From contig CAVQUV010000010.1 in the NCBI GenBank assembly GCA_963716855.1, forward strand, positions 1 to 64,000: a stretch of 64,000 nucleotides of DNA. Reading direction: 5' to 3'. Of this stretch, positions 9,537 through 17,517 are shown one piece after another. The position numbers and the translations under genes are program-made. Below the pieces are notes generated by a model that saw nothing but the letters and a program-made list of their open reading frames with translations, ran no database searches and was not told the DNA's origin. Source of the DNA: JAGVSZ01 sp963716855. Its GTDB lineage: Bacteria > Pseudomonadota > Gammaproteobacteria > Burkholderiales > SG8-39. Every line of letters starts with the position of its first letter. Positions within the stretch are counted from its first letter, which is position 1.

Positions 9537-10580
9537 GTGAAGAAGATCCTGATCCTCGGCGTGAACGGCTTCATCGGCCACCACCTCTCCAAGCGGCTCG
9601 TCGCATCGACCGACTGGGAGGTCTACGGCATGGACATGGCGACCGACCGGGTCACCGACCTCCTCGAGGAAAAGCGCTTCCGCTTCTTCGAGGGCGACAT
9701 CACGATCAACAAGGAGTGGATCGAGTACCACATCCGCAAATGCGACACGGTGATCCCGCTCGTCGCGATTGCGACGCCGGCGACCTACGTGCGCGACCCG
9801 CTGCGCGTATTCGAGCTCGACTTCGAGGCGAACCTGCCGATCGTCCGCTCGTGCGTCAAGCACGGCAAGCGGCTCATCTTCCCGTCCACCTCCGAGGTGT
9901 ACGGCATGTGCCGCGACGACGAATTCGACCCCGAGTCCTCCGAGCTCGTGCTGGGGCCGATCAACAAGCCGCGCTGGATCTACGCCTGCGCCAAGCAGCT
10001 CATGGACCGCGTGATCCACGCCTACGGGATGCAGCACAAGCTCGACTACACGCTGTTCCGCCCGTTCAACTGGATCGGCGCGGGGCTCGACTCGCTCAAC
10101 ACCGCAAAGGAAGGCAGCTCGCGCGTGATCACCCAGTTCCTCGGCCACATCGTCCGGGGCGAGCCGATCCAGCTCGTGGACGGCGGGCGTCAGCGCCGGA
10201 CCTTCACCTACGTCGACGACGGCATCGAGGCGCTCGTGCGCATCATCGAGAACCCGCGCGGGGTCGCGAGCAGCCAGATCTACAACATCGGCAATCCCAA
10301 GAACGACTACTCGGTGCGCGAGCTCGCCGAGATGATGCTGAAAATGGCGCTCGGCTATCGCGAGTACCGGCCGAGCGCGCGGAAGGTCCGGATCGTCGAG
10401 ACGACCGCGGCCCAGTACTACGGGCCGGGCTATCAGGACGTGCAGCGCCGCACCCCGAAGATCACGAATACGCGCCGCGATCTGAACTGGCGGCCGAAGG
10501 TCGCGATGCAGGATGCCCTGACGCGGATCTTCGACGCCTATCGCGGGCACGTCGCCGAGGCGCGGAGACTCATCCGGTGA
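9537..10580 (+). CDS. arnA: UDP-glucuronate decarboxylase (separate C-terminal half of ArnA)
   Basis: NAD-dependent oxidative decarboxylation of UDP-glucuronate to the UDP-4-keto-pentose that ArnB aminates. The 347-residue extended-SDR protein corresponds to the C-terminal domain of E. coli ArnA: the NAD motif GVNGFIG is at residues 8-14, the catalytic region contains PSTSEVYGMC, and LFRPFNWIG and YYGPGYQDVQRR are near-identical to ArnA signatures. The GTG start at 9537 comes 12 bp after the formyltransferase stop. Keeping the halves as two genes means the hexameric bifunctional enzyme of enterics must form, if at all, from separate chains. Confidence 0.93.
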   Translation: MKKILILGVNGFIGHHLSKRLVASTDWEVYGMDMATDRVTDLLEEKRFRFFEGDITINKEWIEYHIRKCDTVIPLVAIATPATYVRDPLRVFELDFEANLPIVRSCVKHGKRLIFPSTSEVYGMCRDDEFDPESSELVLGPINKPRWIYACAKQLMDRVIHAYGMQHKLDYTLFRPFNWIGAGLDSLNTAKEGSSRVITQFLGHIVRGEPIQLVDGGRQRRTFTYVDDGIEALVRIIENPRGVASSQIYNIGNPKNDYSVRELAEMMLKMALGYREYRPSARKVRIVETTAAQYYGPGYQDVQRRTPKITNTRRDLNWRPKVAMQDALTRIFDAYRGHVAEARRLIR

Positions 10581-11485
10581 GGATCGCCCTCAAGATCGAC
10601 GTCGACACCTACCGCGGCACGCGCGAAGGCGTGCCGCGTCTGGTCGAGTTGCTCCAGCGCCACAGCGCCGGCGCGACGTTCTTCTTCAGCCTCGGCCCGG
10701 ATCACACCGGCCGCGCGTTGAAGCGCGTGTTCCGTCCGGGTTTCCTCTCGAAGGTGTCGCGCACCTCGGTGCTGGAGCACTATGGCCTGCTCACGCTGCT
10801 CTACGGCGTGCTCCTCCCGGGCCCGGACATCGGCTGGCGCTGCCCGGACATCCTTCTCAAAGTGCGCGACGCGGGATTCGAGACGGGTATCCACTGCTGG
10901 GATCACGTGCGCTGGCAGGACGGCGTCGCAGGCGCCTCCGCGGACTGGGCCGAGGCCGAGATGCGGCGCGCGTGCGACCGCTACCAGGCGATCTTCGGTG
11001 CGCCGGCGCGGGCCCACGCCGCCGCCGGCTGGCAGATGTCGCGCGCCGCCTACCGCCTCACCCAGCGGCTCGGATTCGAGTATGCCTCGGACACGCGCGG
11101 CACCGCGCCGTTCATGCCGGTGTGCGACGGCGAGCTCGTGCTGTGCCCGCAGCTTCCCACCACCCTCCCGACGTTCGACGAGCTGATCGGGCTGGACGGC
11201 GTGACCGTGGACAACGTGCACGAGCGCGTGCTCGCGGCCGCTGCGACCGGGCCCGACACCGGCCACGTGTTCACGCTGCACGCCGAGCTCGAAGGCATGA
11301 AGCTCGCGGGCGCATTCGAGCGTCTGCTGGAGGGGTGGCGCGCGCGCGGCTGCGAGCTCGTGAGCCTGCGCGCGGTCTTCGAGGCGCTCGCGCCGGCGCA
11401 GCTGCCGCGCCACGCCGTCGGGTCGGGAGAGGTGCCGGGCCGCTCGGGCGGGCTGGCGCTGCAGGGCGAACCGTTCCTCGCCTGA
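10577..11485 (+). CDS. arnD: 4-deoxy-4-formamido-L-arabinose-phosphoundecaprenol deformylase (ArnD)
   Basis: NodB-type polysaccharide deacetylase fold that removes the formyl group from undecaprenyl-phosphate-Ara4FN before flipping. Seen: ALKIDVDTYRGTREGVPRL (metal-binding and catalytic Asp), FFFSLGPDHTGR, GIHCWDHVRWQD (metal-binding His), and AHAAAGWQ, all in the order of E. coli ArnD. The 302 residues compare with about 296. The GTG start overlaps the preceding stop (GTGA, 10577-10580). It is the last gene of the arn operon; 91 bp separate it from bcp, and I see no clear terminator there. Confidence 0.92.
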   Translation: MRIALKIDVDTYRGTREGVPRLVELLQRHSAGATFFFSLGPDHTGRALKRVFRPGFLSKVSRTSVLEHYGLLTLLYGVLLPGPDIGWRCPDILLKVRDAGFETGIHCWDHVRWQDGVAGASADWAEAEMRRACDRYQAIFGAPARAHAAAGWQMSRAAYRLTQRLGFEYASDTRGTAPFMPVCDGELVLCPQLPTTLPTFDELIGLDGVTVDNVHERVLAAAATGPDTGHVFTLHAELEGMKLAGAFERLLEGWRARGCELVSLRAVFEALAPAQLPRHAVGSGEVPGRSGGLALQGEPFLA

Positions 11486-11576
11486 GGCGGCCGGGGTGAG
11501 CGGCCGGTGCTTGCGCGGCGCGCCGAATGCCCCGACAATGACCCCCGTGGCGCTATGCGCCACCGCCCGAAGATAG

Positions 11577-12032
11577 ATGCCCGATCACGCAGTAAGAGAC
11601 TTCTCGCTCCCATCCACCGGGGGCGGCACCTTCCAGCTCACGAAGGCGAAAGCCCGGGTTCTCGTCCTCTACTTCTACCCGAAGGACAACACCCCCGGCT
11701 GCACCACCGAGGGCCTGCAGTTCAAGGACCTCCACAAGGATTTCCAGAAGGCCGGCGCAGCGGTCTACGGCCTCTCGCGCGACAGCCTGAAGTCGCACGA
11801 GAACTTCAAGGCCAAGATGAGCTTTCCGTTCGAGCTGCTGTCCGACGAGGACGAGACCGTCTGCCAGCAGTTCGGCGTCATCAAGATGAAGAACATGTAC
11901 GGCAAGCAGGTGCGCGGGATCGAACGCTCGACGTTCGTCCTCGACGCCAAGCACGCCATTTGCCGCGAGTGGCGCGGCGTCAAGGTTCCCGGCCACGCCA
12001 AAGAGGTACTCGATTTTGTCAAGACACTCTGA
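11577..12032 (+). CDS. bcp: Bcp/PrxQ-type thiol peroxidase
   Basis: Thioredoxin-fold peroxiredoxin reducing hydroperoxides. The peroxidatic cysteine is C42 in YPKDNTPGCTTEG. The resolving cysteine usually found five residues later in this subfamily is replaced by Leu (EGLQF), leaving C42 with only a distant Cys in TVCQQFGV and a C-terminal ICREW; reduction may therefore work by a 1-Cys or atypical route. At 151 residues it is of normal size. The downstream phoH start lies inside its last codons, so the two are translated together. Confidence 0.93.
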   Translation: MPDHAVRDFSLPSTGGGTFQLTKAKARVLVLYFYPKDNTPGCTTEGLQFKDLHKDFQKAGAAVYGLSRDSLKSHENFKAKMSFPFELLSDEDETVCQQFGVIKMKNMYGKQVRGIERSTFVLDAKHAICREWRGVKVPGHAKEVLDFVKTL

Positions 12033-13491
12033 GCCCCATCTCCGCAACGACCCCGCCCACGGCGCCCAGCGGGCGCCCGCCAAGAAGCCGCGCGAGAAGA
12101 CGCGGTCCGCCGCCACCAAGCTCTTCGTCCTGGACACCAACGTCCTGATGCACGACCCGACGAGCCTCTTCCGGTTCGAGGAGCACGACATCTTCCTGCC
12201 GATGCAGACGCTCGAGGAGCTCGACAACAACAAGCGCGGCCTCTCCGAGGTCGCGCGCAACGCCCGCCAGGCGAGCCGCTTCCTCGACGACATCGTCAGC
12301 CGGGCCACCGGCAAGATCGAGGCCGGGATCCCGATCGCGCGGCACGACGCCGACATCGCGTCCGGGCGGCTGTTCCTCCAGACCGAGGTGATGAGCGGCC
12401 ACCTGCCGACGAGCCTCGCGACCGGAAAGGCCGACAACCAGATCCTCGGCGTCGTGACCGCGCTCGCCGAACGCGAGGCCGGCCGCGACGTGATCCTGGT
12501 GTCCAAGGACATAAACATGCGCATCAAGGCGCATGCGCTCGGGCTGGCCGCGGAGGACTACTACAACGACAAGGTGCTCGAGGACACCGACGTCCTGTAC
12601 ACCGGCGCGCGCGAACTGCCCCCCGAGTTCTGGGATCAGCACGGCAAGGACATCGAGTCCTGGAAGAAGGATGGCCGGACCTACTACCGCATCCGCGGCC
12701 CGTTGTGCCAGGAGCTCCTGCTCAACGAGTTCGTCTACCAGGAAGGCGAGCGCCCCCTGCACGCGATGGTGAAGGAGGTGCACGGCCGCAGCGCGGTGCT
12801 CGAGACGCTGCGCGACTACACGCACGGGAAGAACGCGGTCTGGGGCATCACCGCGCGCAACCGCGAGCAGAACTTCGCGCTCAACCTGCTGATGAACCCG
12901 GACATCGATTTCGTGACGCTGCTCGGACAGGCGGGCACCGGCAAGACGCTGCTCACGCTCGCGTCCGGGCTGATGCAGACGCTGGAAGTGAAGCACTACA
13001 GCGAGATCATCATGACGCGGGTGACCGTTCCGCTCGGCGAAGACATCGGCTTCCTGCCCGGCACGGAGGAGGAGAAGATGGGGCCGTGGATGGGCGCACT
13101 CGAGGACAACCTGGACGTCCTCAACAACACCGACGACGAGGCCGGGGAGTGGGGCCGGGCGGCGACGCGCGACCTGATCCGCTCGCGCATCAAGATCAAG
13201 TCGCTCAACTTCATGCGCGGGCGCACCTTCATCAACAAGTACCTGATCATCGACGAGGCGCAGAACCTGACGCCGAAGCAGATGAAGACGCTGATCACCC
13301 GCGCCGGGCCCGGCACGAAGGTGGTGTGCCTCGGCAACATCGCGCAGATCGACACGCCGTACCTGACCGAGGGTAGCTCCGGTCTGACCTACGTCGTGGA
13401 CCGCTTCAAGGGCTGGTCGCACTCCGGACACGTGACCCTGCAGCGCGGCGAGCGCTCGCGGCTCGCGGACCACGCGGCGGAAGCGCTGTAG
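12016..13491 (+). CDS. PIN domain-PhoH family ATPase (YlaK type)
   Basis: A 491-residue two-domain protein: an N-terminal PIN ribonuclease domain (LFVLDTNVLMHDPTSLFRFEEHD, with acidic residues and LSEVARNARQASRFLDD) and a C-terminal PhoH ATPase with Walker A GQAGTGKT at residues 304-311 and Walker B YLIIDEAQNLTPKQ. Such PhoH2-like proteins are proposed to be RNA helicase-nucleases. The TTG start at 12016 overlaps bcp by 17 bp; homology begins only near KLFVLDTN, so the exact start is uncertain. It converges with dnaB, 50 bp away; a short GC hairpin GCCCG/CGGGC lies in that gap. Confidence 0.92.
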   Translation: MSRHSEPHLRNDPAHGAQRAPAKKPREKTRSAATKLFVLDTNVLMHDPTSLFRFEEHDIFLPMQTLEELDNNKRGLSEVARNARQASRFLDDIVSRATGKIEAGIPIARHDADIASGRLFLQTEVMSGHLPTSLATGKADNQILGVVTALAEREAGRDVILVSKDINMRIKAHALGLAAEDYYNDKVLEDTDVLYTGARELPPEFWDQHGKDIESWKKDGRTYYRIRGPLCQELLLNEFVYQEGERPLHAMVKEVHGRSAVLETLRDYTHGKNAVWGITARNREQNFALNLLMNPDIDFVTLLGQAGTGKTLLTLASGLMQTLEVKHYSEIIMTRVTVPLGEDIGFLPGTEEEKMGPWMGALEDNLDVLNNTDDEAGEWGRAATRDLIRSRIKIKSLNFMRGRTFINKYLIIDEAQNLTPKQMKTLITRAGPGTKVVCLGNIAQIDTPYLTEGSSGLTYVVDRFKGWSHSGHVTLQRGERSRLADHAAEAL

Positions 13492-13541
13492 ACGGAGTCG
13501 CCTGGGCCCGTCCGGGCGATGGCGGCCTCCCTCTCCGCGGG

Positions 13542-14945
13542 TCAGAACCCGCTCGGCGCGGCGTAGTTCTCGAACCGGGTGTACTGGCCGAGGAAGGTGA
13601 GATTGACCGTGCCGATCGGGCCGTTGCGCTGCTTGCCGACGATGATCTCGGCTTTCCCCTTCTCGCCGCTGTCGCGGTTGTAGACCTCGTCGCGGTAGAT
13701 GAAGAGGATCACGTCGGCGTCCTGCTCGAGGGCGCCCGACTCGCGCAGGTCCGACATCATCGGGCGCTTGTCGTTGCGGCTCTCGACGCTGCGGTTGAGC
13801 TGGGAGAGCGCCACCACCGGAACCGAGAGCTCCTTCGCGAGCGCCTTCAGCGAGCGCGAGATCTCCGAGAGCTCGGTCGCGCGGTTCTCGTCGCGCCGGC
13901 CGCCGGTGACCATCAGCTGCAGGTAATCGACGACGATCAGCCCGAGCTTGCCGTACTGCCGCGCGAGCCGGCGCGCGCGCGAGCGCAGCTCCAGCGGATT
14001 GAGCGAGCCGGTCTCGTCGATATGGATCGGCGCGTCGTGCAGCTTGCCCAGCCCGTCGGCGAGCCGGTTCCAGTCCTCGTCGGAGAGCCGGCCGGTGCGC
14101 AGCTTGTGCTGGTCGATGCGGGCCAGCGAGCCGAGCATGCGCGCCGCGAGCTGCGTGCCCGACATTTCCATGCTGAACACCGCCACCGGACGCTTCTCGT
14201 GCACCGCGACGTGCTCGCCGATGTTCAGCGCGAACGCGGTCTTGCCCATGCTCGGTCGACCGGCGACGATCACGAGGTCGCCCTCCTGCAGCCCGGAGGT
14301 GATCGTGTCGAGGTCGCGGTAGCCGGTCGGCACGCCGGTCACGTCGCTCGGATTGTCGCGGCTGTAGAGGAAGTCGACCCGCTCCATCACCTGCGAGAGC
14401 AGCTGGTGGATGTCGTGGAAGCCGCCGCCGGTGCGGGTGCGCGCCTCGGCGATCTGGAACACCTTCGACTCGGCCTCGTCGAGCAGCTGCCCGACCTCCT
14501 TGCCCGCCGGGCTGAACGCGCTGTCCGCGATCTCGTTGCCGACCGCGACGAGGTGCCGCATGATCGCGCGCTCGCGCACGATCTCGGCGTAGCGGCGGAT
14601 GTTGTGCGCCGACGGCGTGTTCTGCGCGAGGCTCGCCAGGTAGGCGAGCCCGCCCGCCCGGTCCTTGTCCTCGCCCGACTCGATCGACTCGGCGACCGTG
14701 ACGACGTCGGCGGGCTTGCCCTGCTCGATGAGCTTCGCGATGTGCCGGAAGATGCGCCGGTGATCGTCGCGGTAGAAGTCGTCGAGGGCGATCGTGTCGC
14801 CGATGCGGTCCCACGCGCCGTTGTCGAGAAGCAGTCCGCCGAGGACCGACTGCTCGGCCTCGATGGAATGCGGCGGGACCTTCAGGCTGACGAGCTGGCC
14901 GTCGGCCGCAGCCGGGCTCGGACTTTGGGTGAGGGGCTGCGCCAT
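13542..14945 (-). CDS. dnaB: Replicative DNA helicase DnaB
   Basis: Hexameric 5'-3' replicative helicase. The N-terminal DnaB domain opens with LKVPPHSIEAEQSVLGGLLLDN, and the RecA-like core has Walker A GRPSMGKT at residues 229-236, Walker B LIVVDYLQLM, and the SDLRESGALEQDADVI and KQRNGPIGTV loops near the C-terminus. The 467 residues are normal and no intein interrupts the P-loop. It lies downstream of rplI behind a terminator and a -10-like TAGAAT at 14954-14959 (read on the minus strand), so it probably has its own promoter with a very short leader. Confidence 0.97.
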   Translation of the reverse strand: MAQPLTQSPSPAAADGQLVSLKVPPHSIEAEQSVLGGLLLDNGAWDRIGDTIALDDFYRDDHRRIFRHIAKLIEQGKPADVVTVAESIESGEDKDRAGGLAYLASLAQNTPSAHNIRRYAEIVRERAIMRHLVAVGNEIADSAFSPAGKEVGQLLDEAESKVFQIAEARTRTGGGFHDIHQLLSQVMERVDFLYSRDNPSDVTGVPTGYRDLDTITSGLQEGDLVIVAGRPSMGKTAFALNIGEHVAVHEKRPVAVFSMEMSGTQLAARMLGSLARIDQHKLRTGRLSDEDWNRLADGLGKLHDAPIHIDETGSLNPLELRSRARRLARQYGKLGLIVVDYLQLMVTGGRRDENRATELSEISRSLKALAKELSVPVVALSQLNRSVESRNDKRPMMSDLRESGALEQDADVILFIYRDEVYNRDSGEKGKAEIIVGKQRNGPIGTVNLTFLGQYTRFENYAAPSGF

Positions 14946-14963
14946 GGCCGTGAATTCTACCCT

Positions 14964-14995
14964 TCAAAAGGACGGGGGCCGCAGCGCGGCCCCCG
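14964..14995 (-). terminator. Intrinsic terminator of the rpsF-priB-rpsR-rplI operon
   Basis: A 10-bp GC-rich stem CGGGGGCCGC/GCGGCCCCCG (14973-14982 and 14986-14995) with a 3-base loop is followed, on the minus strand, by GTCCTTTTG. It sits 45 bp after the rplI stop and before dnaB. A second smaller hairpin ACGGGC/GCCCGT lies at 15006-15020. The U tract is short, so read-through into dnaB is possible. Confidence 0.65.
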
Positions 14996-15039
14996 GTGAA
15001 TCCCTACGGGCGGAGCCCGTTCCTTATTGTCGCGGCGCC

Positions 15040-15489
15040 TCAGCTCTCTCCGATGACCGACACCTTGATGTGCACGACGACGTCGCTGTGCAGCGCGAGC
15101 GCGAGGTCGTAGTCGCCGATCGCCTTGAGCGGCCCTTGCGGCAGCCGGATCGCGGCGCGCTCGACTTCGTGGCCGAGGGCCTGCAGCGCCTCGGCAATGT
15201 CGTACGTCGTGACCGAGCCGAACAGGCGGCCGTCGACACCGGCCTTGCGCGTGATCGGGACCGCAAGGCCGTCGATCCTCGCGCCGCGCTCCTGGGCCGC
15301 AGCCAGGGCGTCGGCCTGGTTCTTCTCCAGATCGGCGCGGCGCGTTTCGAACTCCGCCATGCTTTCCGGCGTCGCGCGCTTGGCCTTGCCCTGCGGGATC
15401 AGGAAGTTGCGCGCGAACCCGTCCTTCACCTTGACGACGTCGCCGAGCCCGCCGAGGTTGACGACCTTCTCGAGGAGGATGACCTGCAT
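15040..15489 (-). CDS. rplI: Large-subunit ribosomal protein bL9
   Basis: bL9 of the 50S subunit, 149 residues with the standard architecture: N-terminal domain MQVILLEKVVNLGGLGDVVKVKDG, FARNFLIPQGKAKRAT, a long connecting helix, and a C-terminal domain ending in HSDVVVHIKVSVIGES. Start at the ATG at 15489, four bases after the rpsR stop. Last gene of the rpsF operon. Confidence 0.98.
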   Translation of the reverse strand: MQVILLEKVVNLGGLGDVVKVKDGFARNFLIPQGKAKRATPESMAEFETRRADLEKNQADALAAAQERGARIDGLAVPITRKAGVDGRLFGSVTTYDIAEALQALGHEVERAAIRLPQGPLKAIGDYDLALALHSDVVVHIKVSVIGES

Positions 15490-15493
15490 GGCT

Positions 15494-15811
15494 CTAGCGC
15501 CCCCCGTGGAGGTCGGTGTACGGCAGCAGCGCGAGATAGCGCGCGCGCTTGATCGCATCCGACAGCTGACGTTGATAGCCGGTCTTCGTGCCGGTGATTC
15601 GCGCCGGGATGATCTTGCCGTTCTCGCCGACGAAGTCCTTGAGCAGATCGACGTCCTTGTAGTCGATCCACGCGATCTTCTCGGCGGTGAACCGGCAGAA
15701 CTTCCGCCGCTTGAACAGCTGGCGCGACCCGCCGCGCTCGCGGCCGCGCGCGTCCTTCTTCGCATTGCGGCCACCGCGGCCGCCGCTACGTCCTCTGCTG
15801 GGAGGAGGCAT
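15494..15811 (-). CDS. rpsR: Small-subunit ribosomal protein bS18
   Basis: bS18, partner of bS6 on the 30S platform. The conserved core runs from FKRRKFCRFTAE through IDYKDVDLLKDFV to KRARYLALLPYTDLHGG. The N-terminus carries a Gly/Arg-rich extension of about 30 residues before the core, as in many betaproteobacteria. The ATG at 15811 overlaps the end of priB by 26 bp. Confidence 0.97.
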   Translation of the reverse strand: MPPPSRGRSGGRGGRNAKKDARGRERGGSRQLFKRRKFCRFTAEKIAWIDYKDVDLLKDFVGENGKIIPARITGTKTGYQRQLSDAIKRARYLALLPYTDLHGGR

Positions 15812-16121
15812 CTCGATCTCCTTCTTTGAATTCCAATTCGGTTACGTGCAGCACCAGCTGCCGGCTCGACTTGCCCTTGCGGGCGAGGAATCCCGCAGTC
15901 ACCACCCCGGCGCCCAGGGGCGCCGCAGCGACGAGCCGGGCGAGTTCCTCGACCGCGACGCAGGCCATCTCCATCTCGACTTCGCGCGCGGCGCCGGCCT
16001 CGTCGTGCCGCGACGCATGCGCCACCTGGAAGCTCACGATCGGAACGCCTGCAGGGGTGTAGCGGAGCGCGTCGCGCGCGGCCAAAGTGCCAGCCAGGAC
16101 CAGCCGGTTGCCGGGATCCAA
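15786..16121 (-). CDS. priB: Primosomal replication protein N (PriB)
   Basis: Single-stranded-DNA-binding OB-fold protein of the PriA-dependent replication restart primosome. The family pattern NRLVLAGTLAARDALRYTPAG, VSFQVAHAS and the later FLARKGKSSRQLVLHVTEL are clear. No ATG or GTG lies at the right place: the TTG at 16121 places the start two residues before the conserved NRLVLAG block (111 residues), and I choose it. The gene sits between rpsF and rpsR, the canonical location in beta- and gammaproteobacteria, and overlaps rpsR by 26 bp. Confidence 0.9.
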   Translation of the reverse strand: MDPGNRLVLAGTLAARDALRYTPAGVPIVSFQVAHASRHDEAGAAREVEMEMACVAVEELARLVAAAPLGAGVVTAGFLARKGKSSRQLVLHVTELEFKEGDRDASSQQRT

Positions 16122-16132
16122 TCGCGCCTGCG

Positions 16133-16549
16133 TCAGGCGCGCGCCTCGGCGGGCTTGCTGGTTTCTGACCTGCTGGCTTCGGGCCTGACGGCTTCCCTCG
16201 CTCCCTCCTGGCCGAGCAGGGATTTCGACTTCTCCTCCTTCATCATCGGCGAAGGCGCGGTGACCGGTCCCTTCATCTTGACGATGAGGTGACGCAGCAC
16301 CGCGTCGTTGAACTTGAACGAGTGCTCGAGCTCGCCGAGCGTCTCGTTGTCGCACTCGATGTTCATGAGCACGTAGTGCGCCTTGTGGACCTTCTCGATC
16401 GGGTACGCGAGCTGGCGGCGCCCCCAGTCCTCGAGCCGGTGAACCTTGCCCTGGCGCGCGCCGACCGCGTTGCGATAGCGCTCGACCATGGCGGGCACCT
16501 GCTCGCTCTGGTCCGGATGGACGATGAAAACGACTTCGTAGTGCCGCAT
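16133..16549 (-). CDS. rpsF: Small-subunit ribosomal protein bS6
   Basis: bS6 of the 30S platform. MRHYEVVFIVHPDQSEQVPAM, the RLEDWGRRQLAYPIEK block and AHYVLMNIECD are diagnostic. The 138 residues include an Ala/Glu/Ser-rich C-terminal tail, as is common. A strong ribosome site AAGGAGA lies five bases before the ATG at 16549. First gene of the operon; a long structured leader precedes it. Confidence 0.98.
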   Translation of the reverse strand: MRHYEVVFIVHPDQSEQVPAMVERYRNAVGARQGKVHRLEDWGRRQLAYPIEKVHKAHYVLMNIECDNETLGELEHSFKFNDAVLRHLIVKMKGPVTAPSPMMKEEKSKSLLGQEGAREAVRPEASRSETSKPAEARA

Positions 16550-16573
16550 GGGGTCTCCTTGTGGGTGATCGGG

Positions 16574-16630
16574 GCTCCCCCGACTTGGGGGAGCTACGAG
16601 GGGCGAGTGAAGGGTCGGGACCCTTCACTC
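16574..16630 (-). promoter_or_regulatory. Structured 5' leader of the rpsF operon (two hairpins)
   Basis: Between the mapped promoter and rpsF two strong inverted repeats occur. One is an 8-bp stem GCTCCCCC/GGGGGAGC (16574-16581, 16587-16594). The other is a perfect 12-bp stem GAGTGAAGGGTC/GACCCTTCACTC (16605-16616, 16619-16630) with almost no loop. On the transcribed strand the tip of the second reads CCCG. rpsF leaders in several phyla are bound by the S6:S18 complex through a CCG-containing loop, so feedback control is a reasonable inference, but I cannot confirm the published consensus here. Confidence 0.45.
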
Positions 16631-16723
16631 AATCTTGCTGCCCCCTCGTTCCCGAGGTTAAGCCTCCCGGCATGGGCGACCGGTGAGGCAAGGAAAGCGG
16701 GCGTGGCGCCCGGAAAGCCGCGC

Positions 16724-16752
16724 ATTATAGCGGCCTCGACGGCCCTGGGCAA
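16724..16752 (-). promoter_or_regulatory. Sigma-70 promoter of rpsF-priB-rpsR-rplI
   Basis: On the minus strand TTGCCC (16747-16752), a 17-bp spacer and a perfect TATAAT (16724-16729). It begins seven bases after the rlmB stop codon, so the ribosomal operon is transcribed independently of rlmB and its message would have a leader of about 168 nt. Confidence 0.7.
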
Positions 16753-16758
16753 GGCAAA

Positions 16759-17517
16759 TCAACGACTTGCCGGCGGAGCGGCGACTTGCCGCCGCCGGCG
16801 GGACTCGTACAGGCACAGCCCCGCCGCCACCGAGACGTTCAGGCTCTCGACCTGGCCGTGCATCGGGATTCGCACCAGCTTGTCGCAACGCTCGCGCGTA
16901 AGACGCCGCATCCCCTCGCCTTCGGACCCCAGCACCCAAGCGATCGCCCCGGGAAGGTCGGTTCCATAGAGGTCGTCCGCCCCCTCCTCGGCCGCGCCGA
17001 TGACCCAGATTCCCCGCTCCTTGATCGCGTCGAGCGTGCGCGCAAGGTTCGTGGCGGCGAGGAACGGCACGCTTTCGGTTGCGCCGCTCGCCACCTTGGT
17101 GACGGTCGGCGAGAGTCCCGCGCTGCGGTCCTTCGGCACGATCACCGCGTGCGCACCGGCCGCGTCGGCCACCCGCAGGCAGGCCCCGAGATTGTGCGGA
17201 TCGGTGACCCCGTCGAGCACGAGCAGGAGTGCGGGCTCCTGCAGGCGGTCGAGCACCTCCTCCAAGGTGGCCTGCTCGTCGCGCCCCGTCACCCGCGCCA
17301 CGATGCCCTGGTGGCGTCCACCGCCGTAGAACCCGTCCAGACGCTTGCCGGGCACGCGCATCACGCGCACGCCGGCCGTCTCGGCGACCCGCACCACGTC
17401 GGAGAGCCGGCCGTCATGCCGGCTCTCGTCGACCAGGATCTCGACCACCGAGGCGGGATTCGTGCGCAGCCGCGCGAGCACCGCGTGGAAGCCGATCAGG
17501 ACGCGCGCCTCCTTCAT
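16759..17517 (-). CDS. rlmB: 23S rRNA (guanosine-2'-O-)-methyltransferase RlmB
   Basis: SPOUT (TrmH-type) methyltransferase that modifies G2251 of 23S rRNA. N-terminal substrate-binding domain VLIGFHAVLARLRTNP, then the knot motifs DGVTDPHNLGACLRVADAAG, WVLGSEGEGMRRLTRERCD and IPMHGQVESLNVSVAAGLCL. Start at the ATG at 17517 (252 residues), overlapping the rnr stop as ATGA, the usual rnr-rlmB coupling. Confidence 0.95.
   Translation of the reverse strand: MKEARVLIGFHAVLARLRTNPASVVEILVDESRHDGRLSDVVRVAETAGVRVMRVPGKRLDGFYGGGRHQGIVARVTGRDEQATLEEVLDRLQEPALLLVLDGVTDPHNLGACLRVADAAGAHAVIVPKDRSAGLSPTVTKVASGATESVPFLAATNLARTLDAIKERGIWVIGAAEEGADDLYGTDLPGAIAWVLGSEGEGMRRLTRERCDKLVRIPMHGQVESLNVSVAAGLCLYESRRRRQVAAPPASR

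Noticed and set aside
12019..14967. Very long open frame antisense to phoH and through dnaB
   Set aside because: High GC content removes stop codons from other frames; the translation is Arg/Gly/Pro-rich and unrelated to any family, while both real genes in the opposite or other frame have full motifs.
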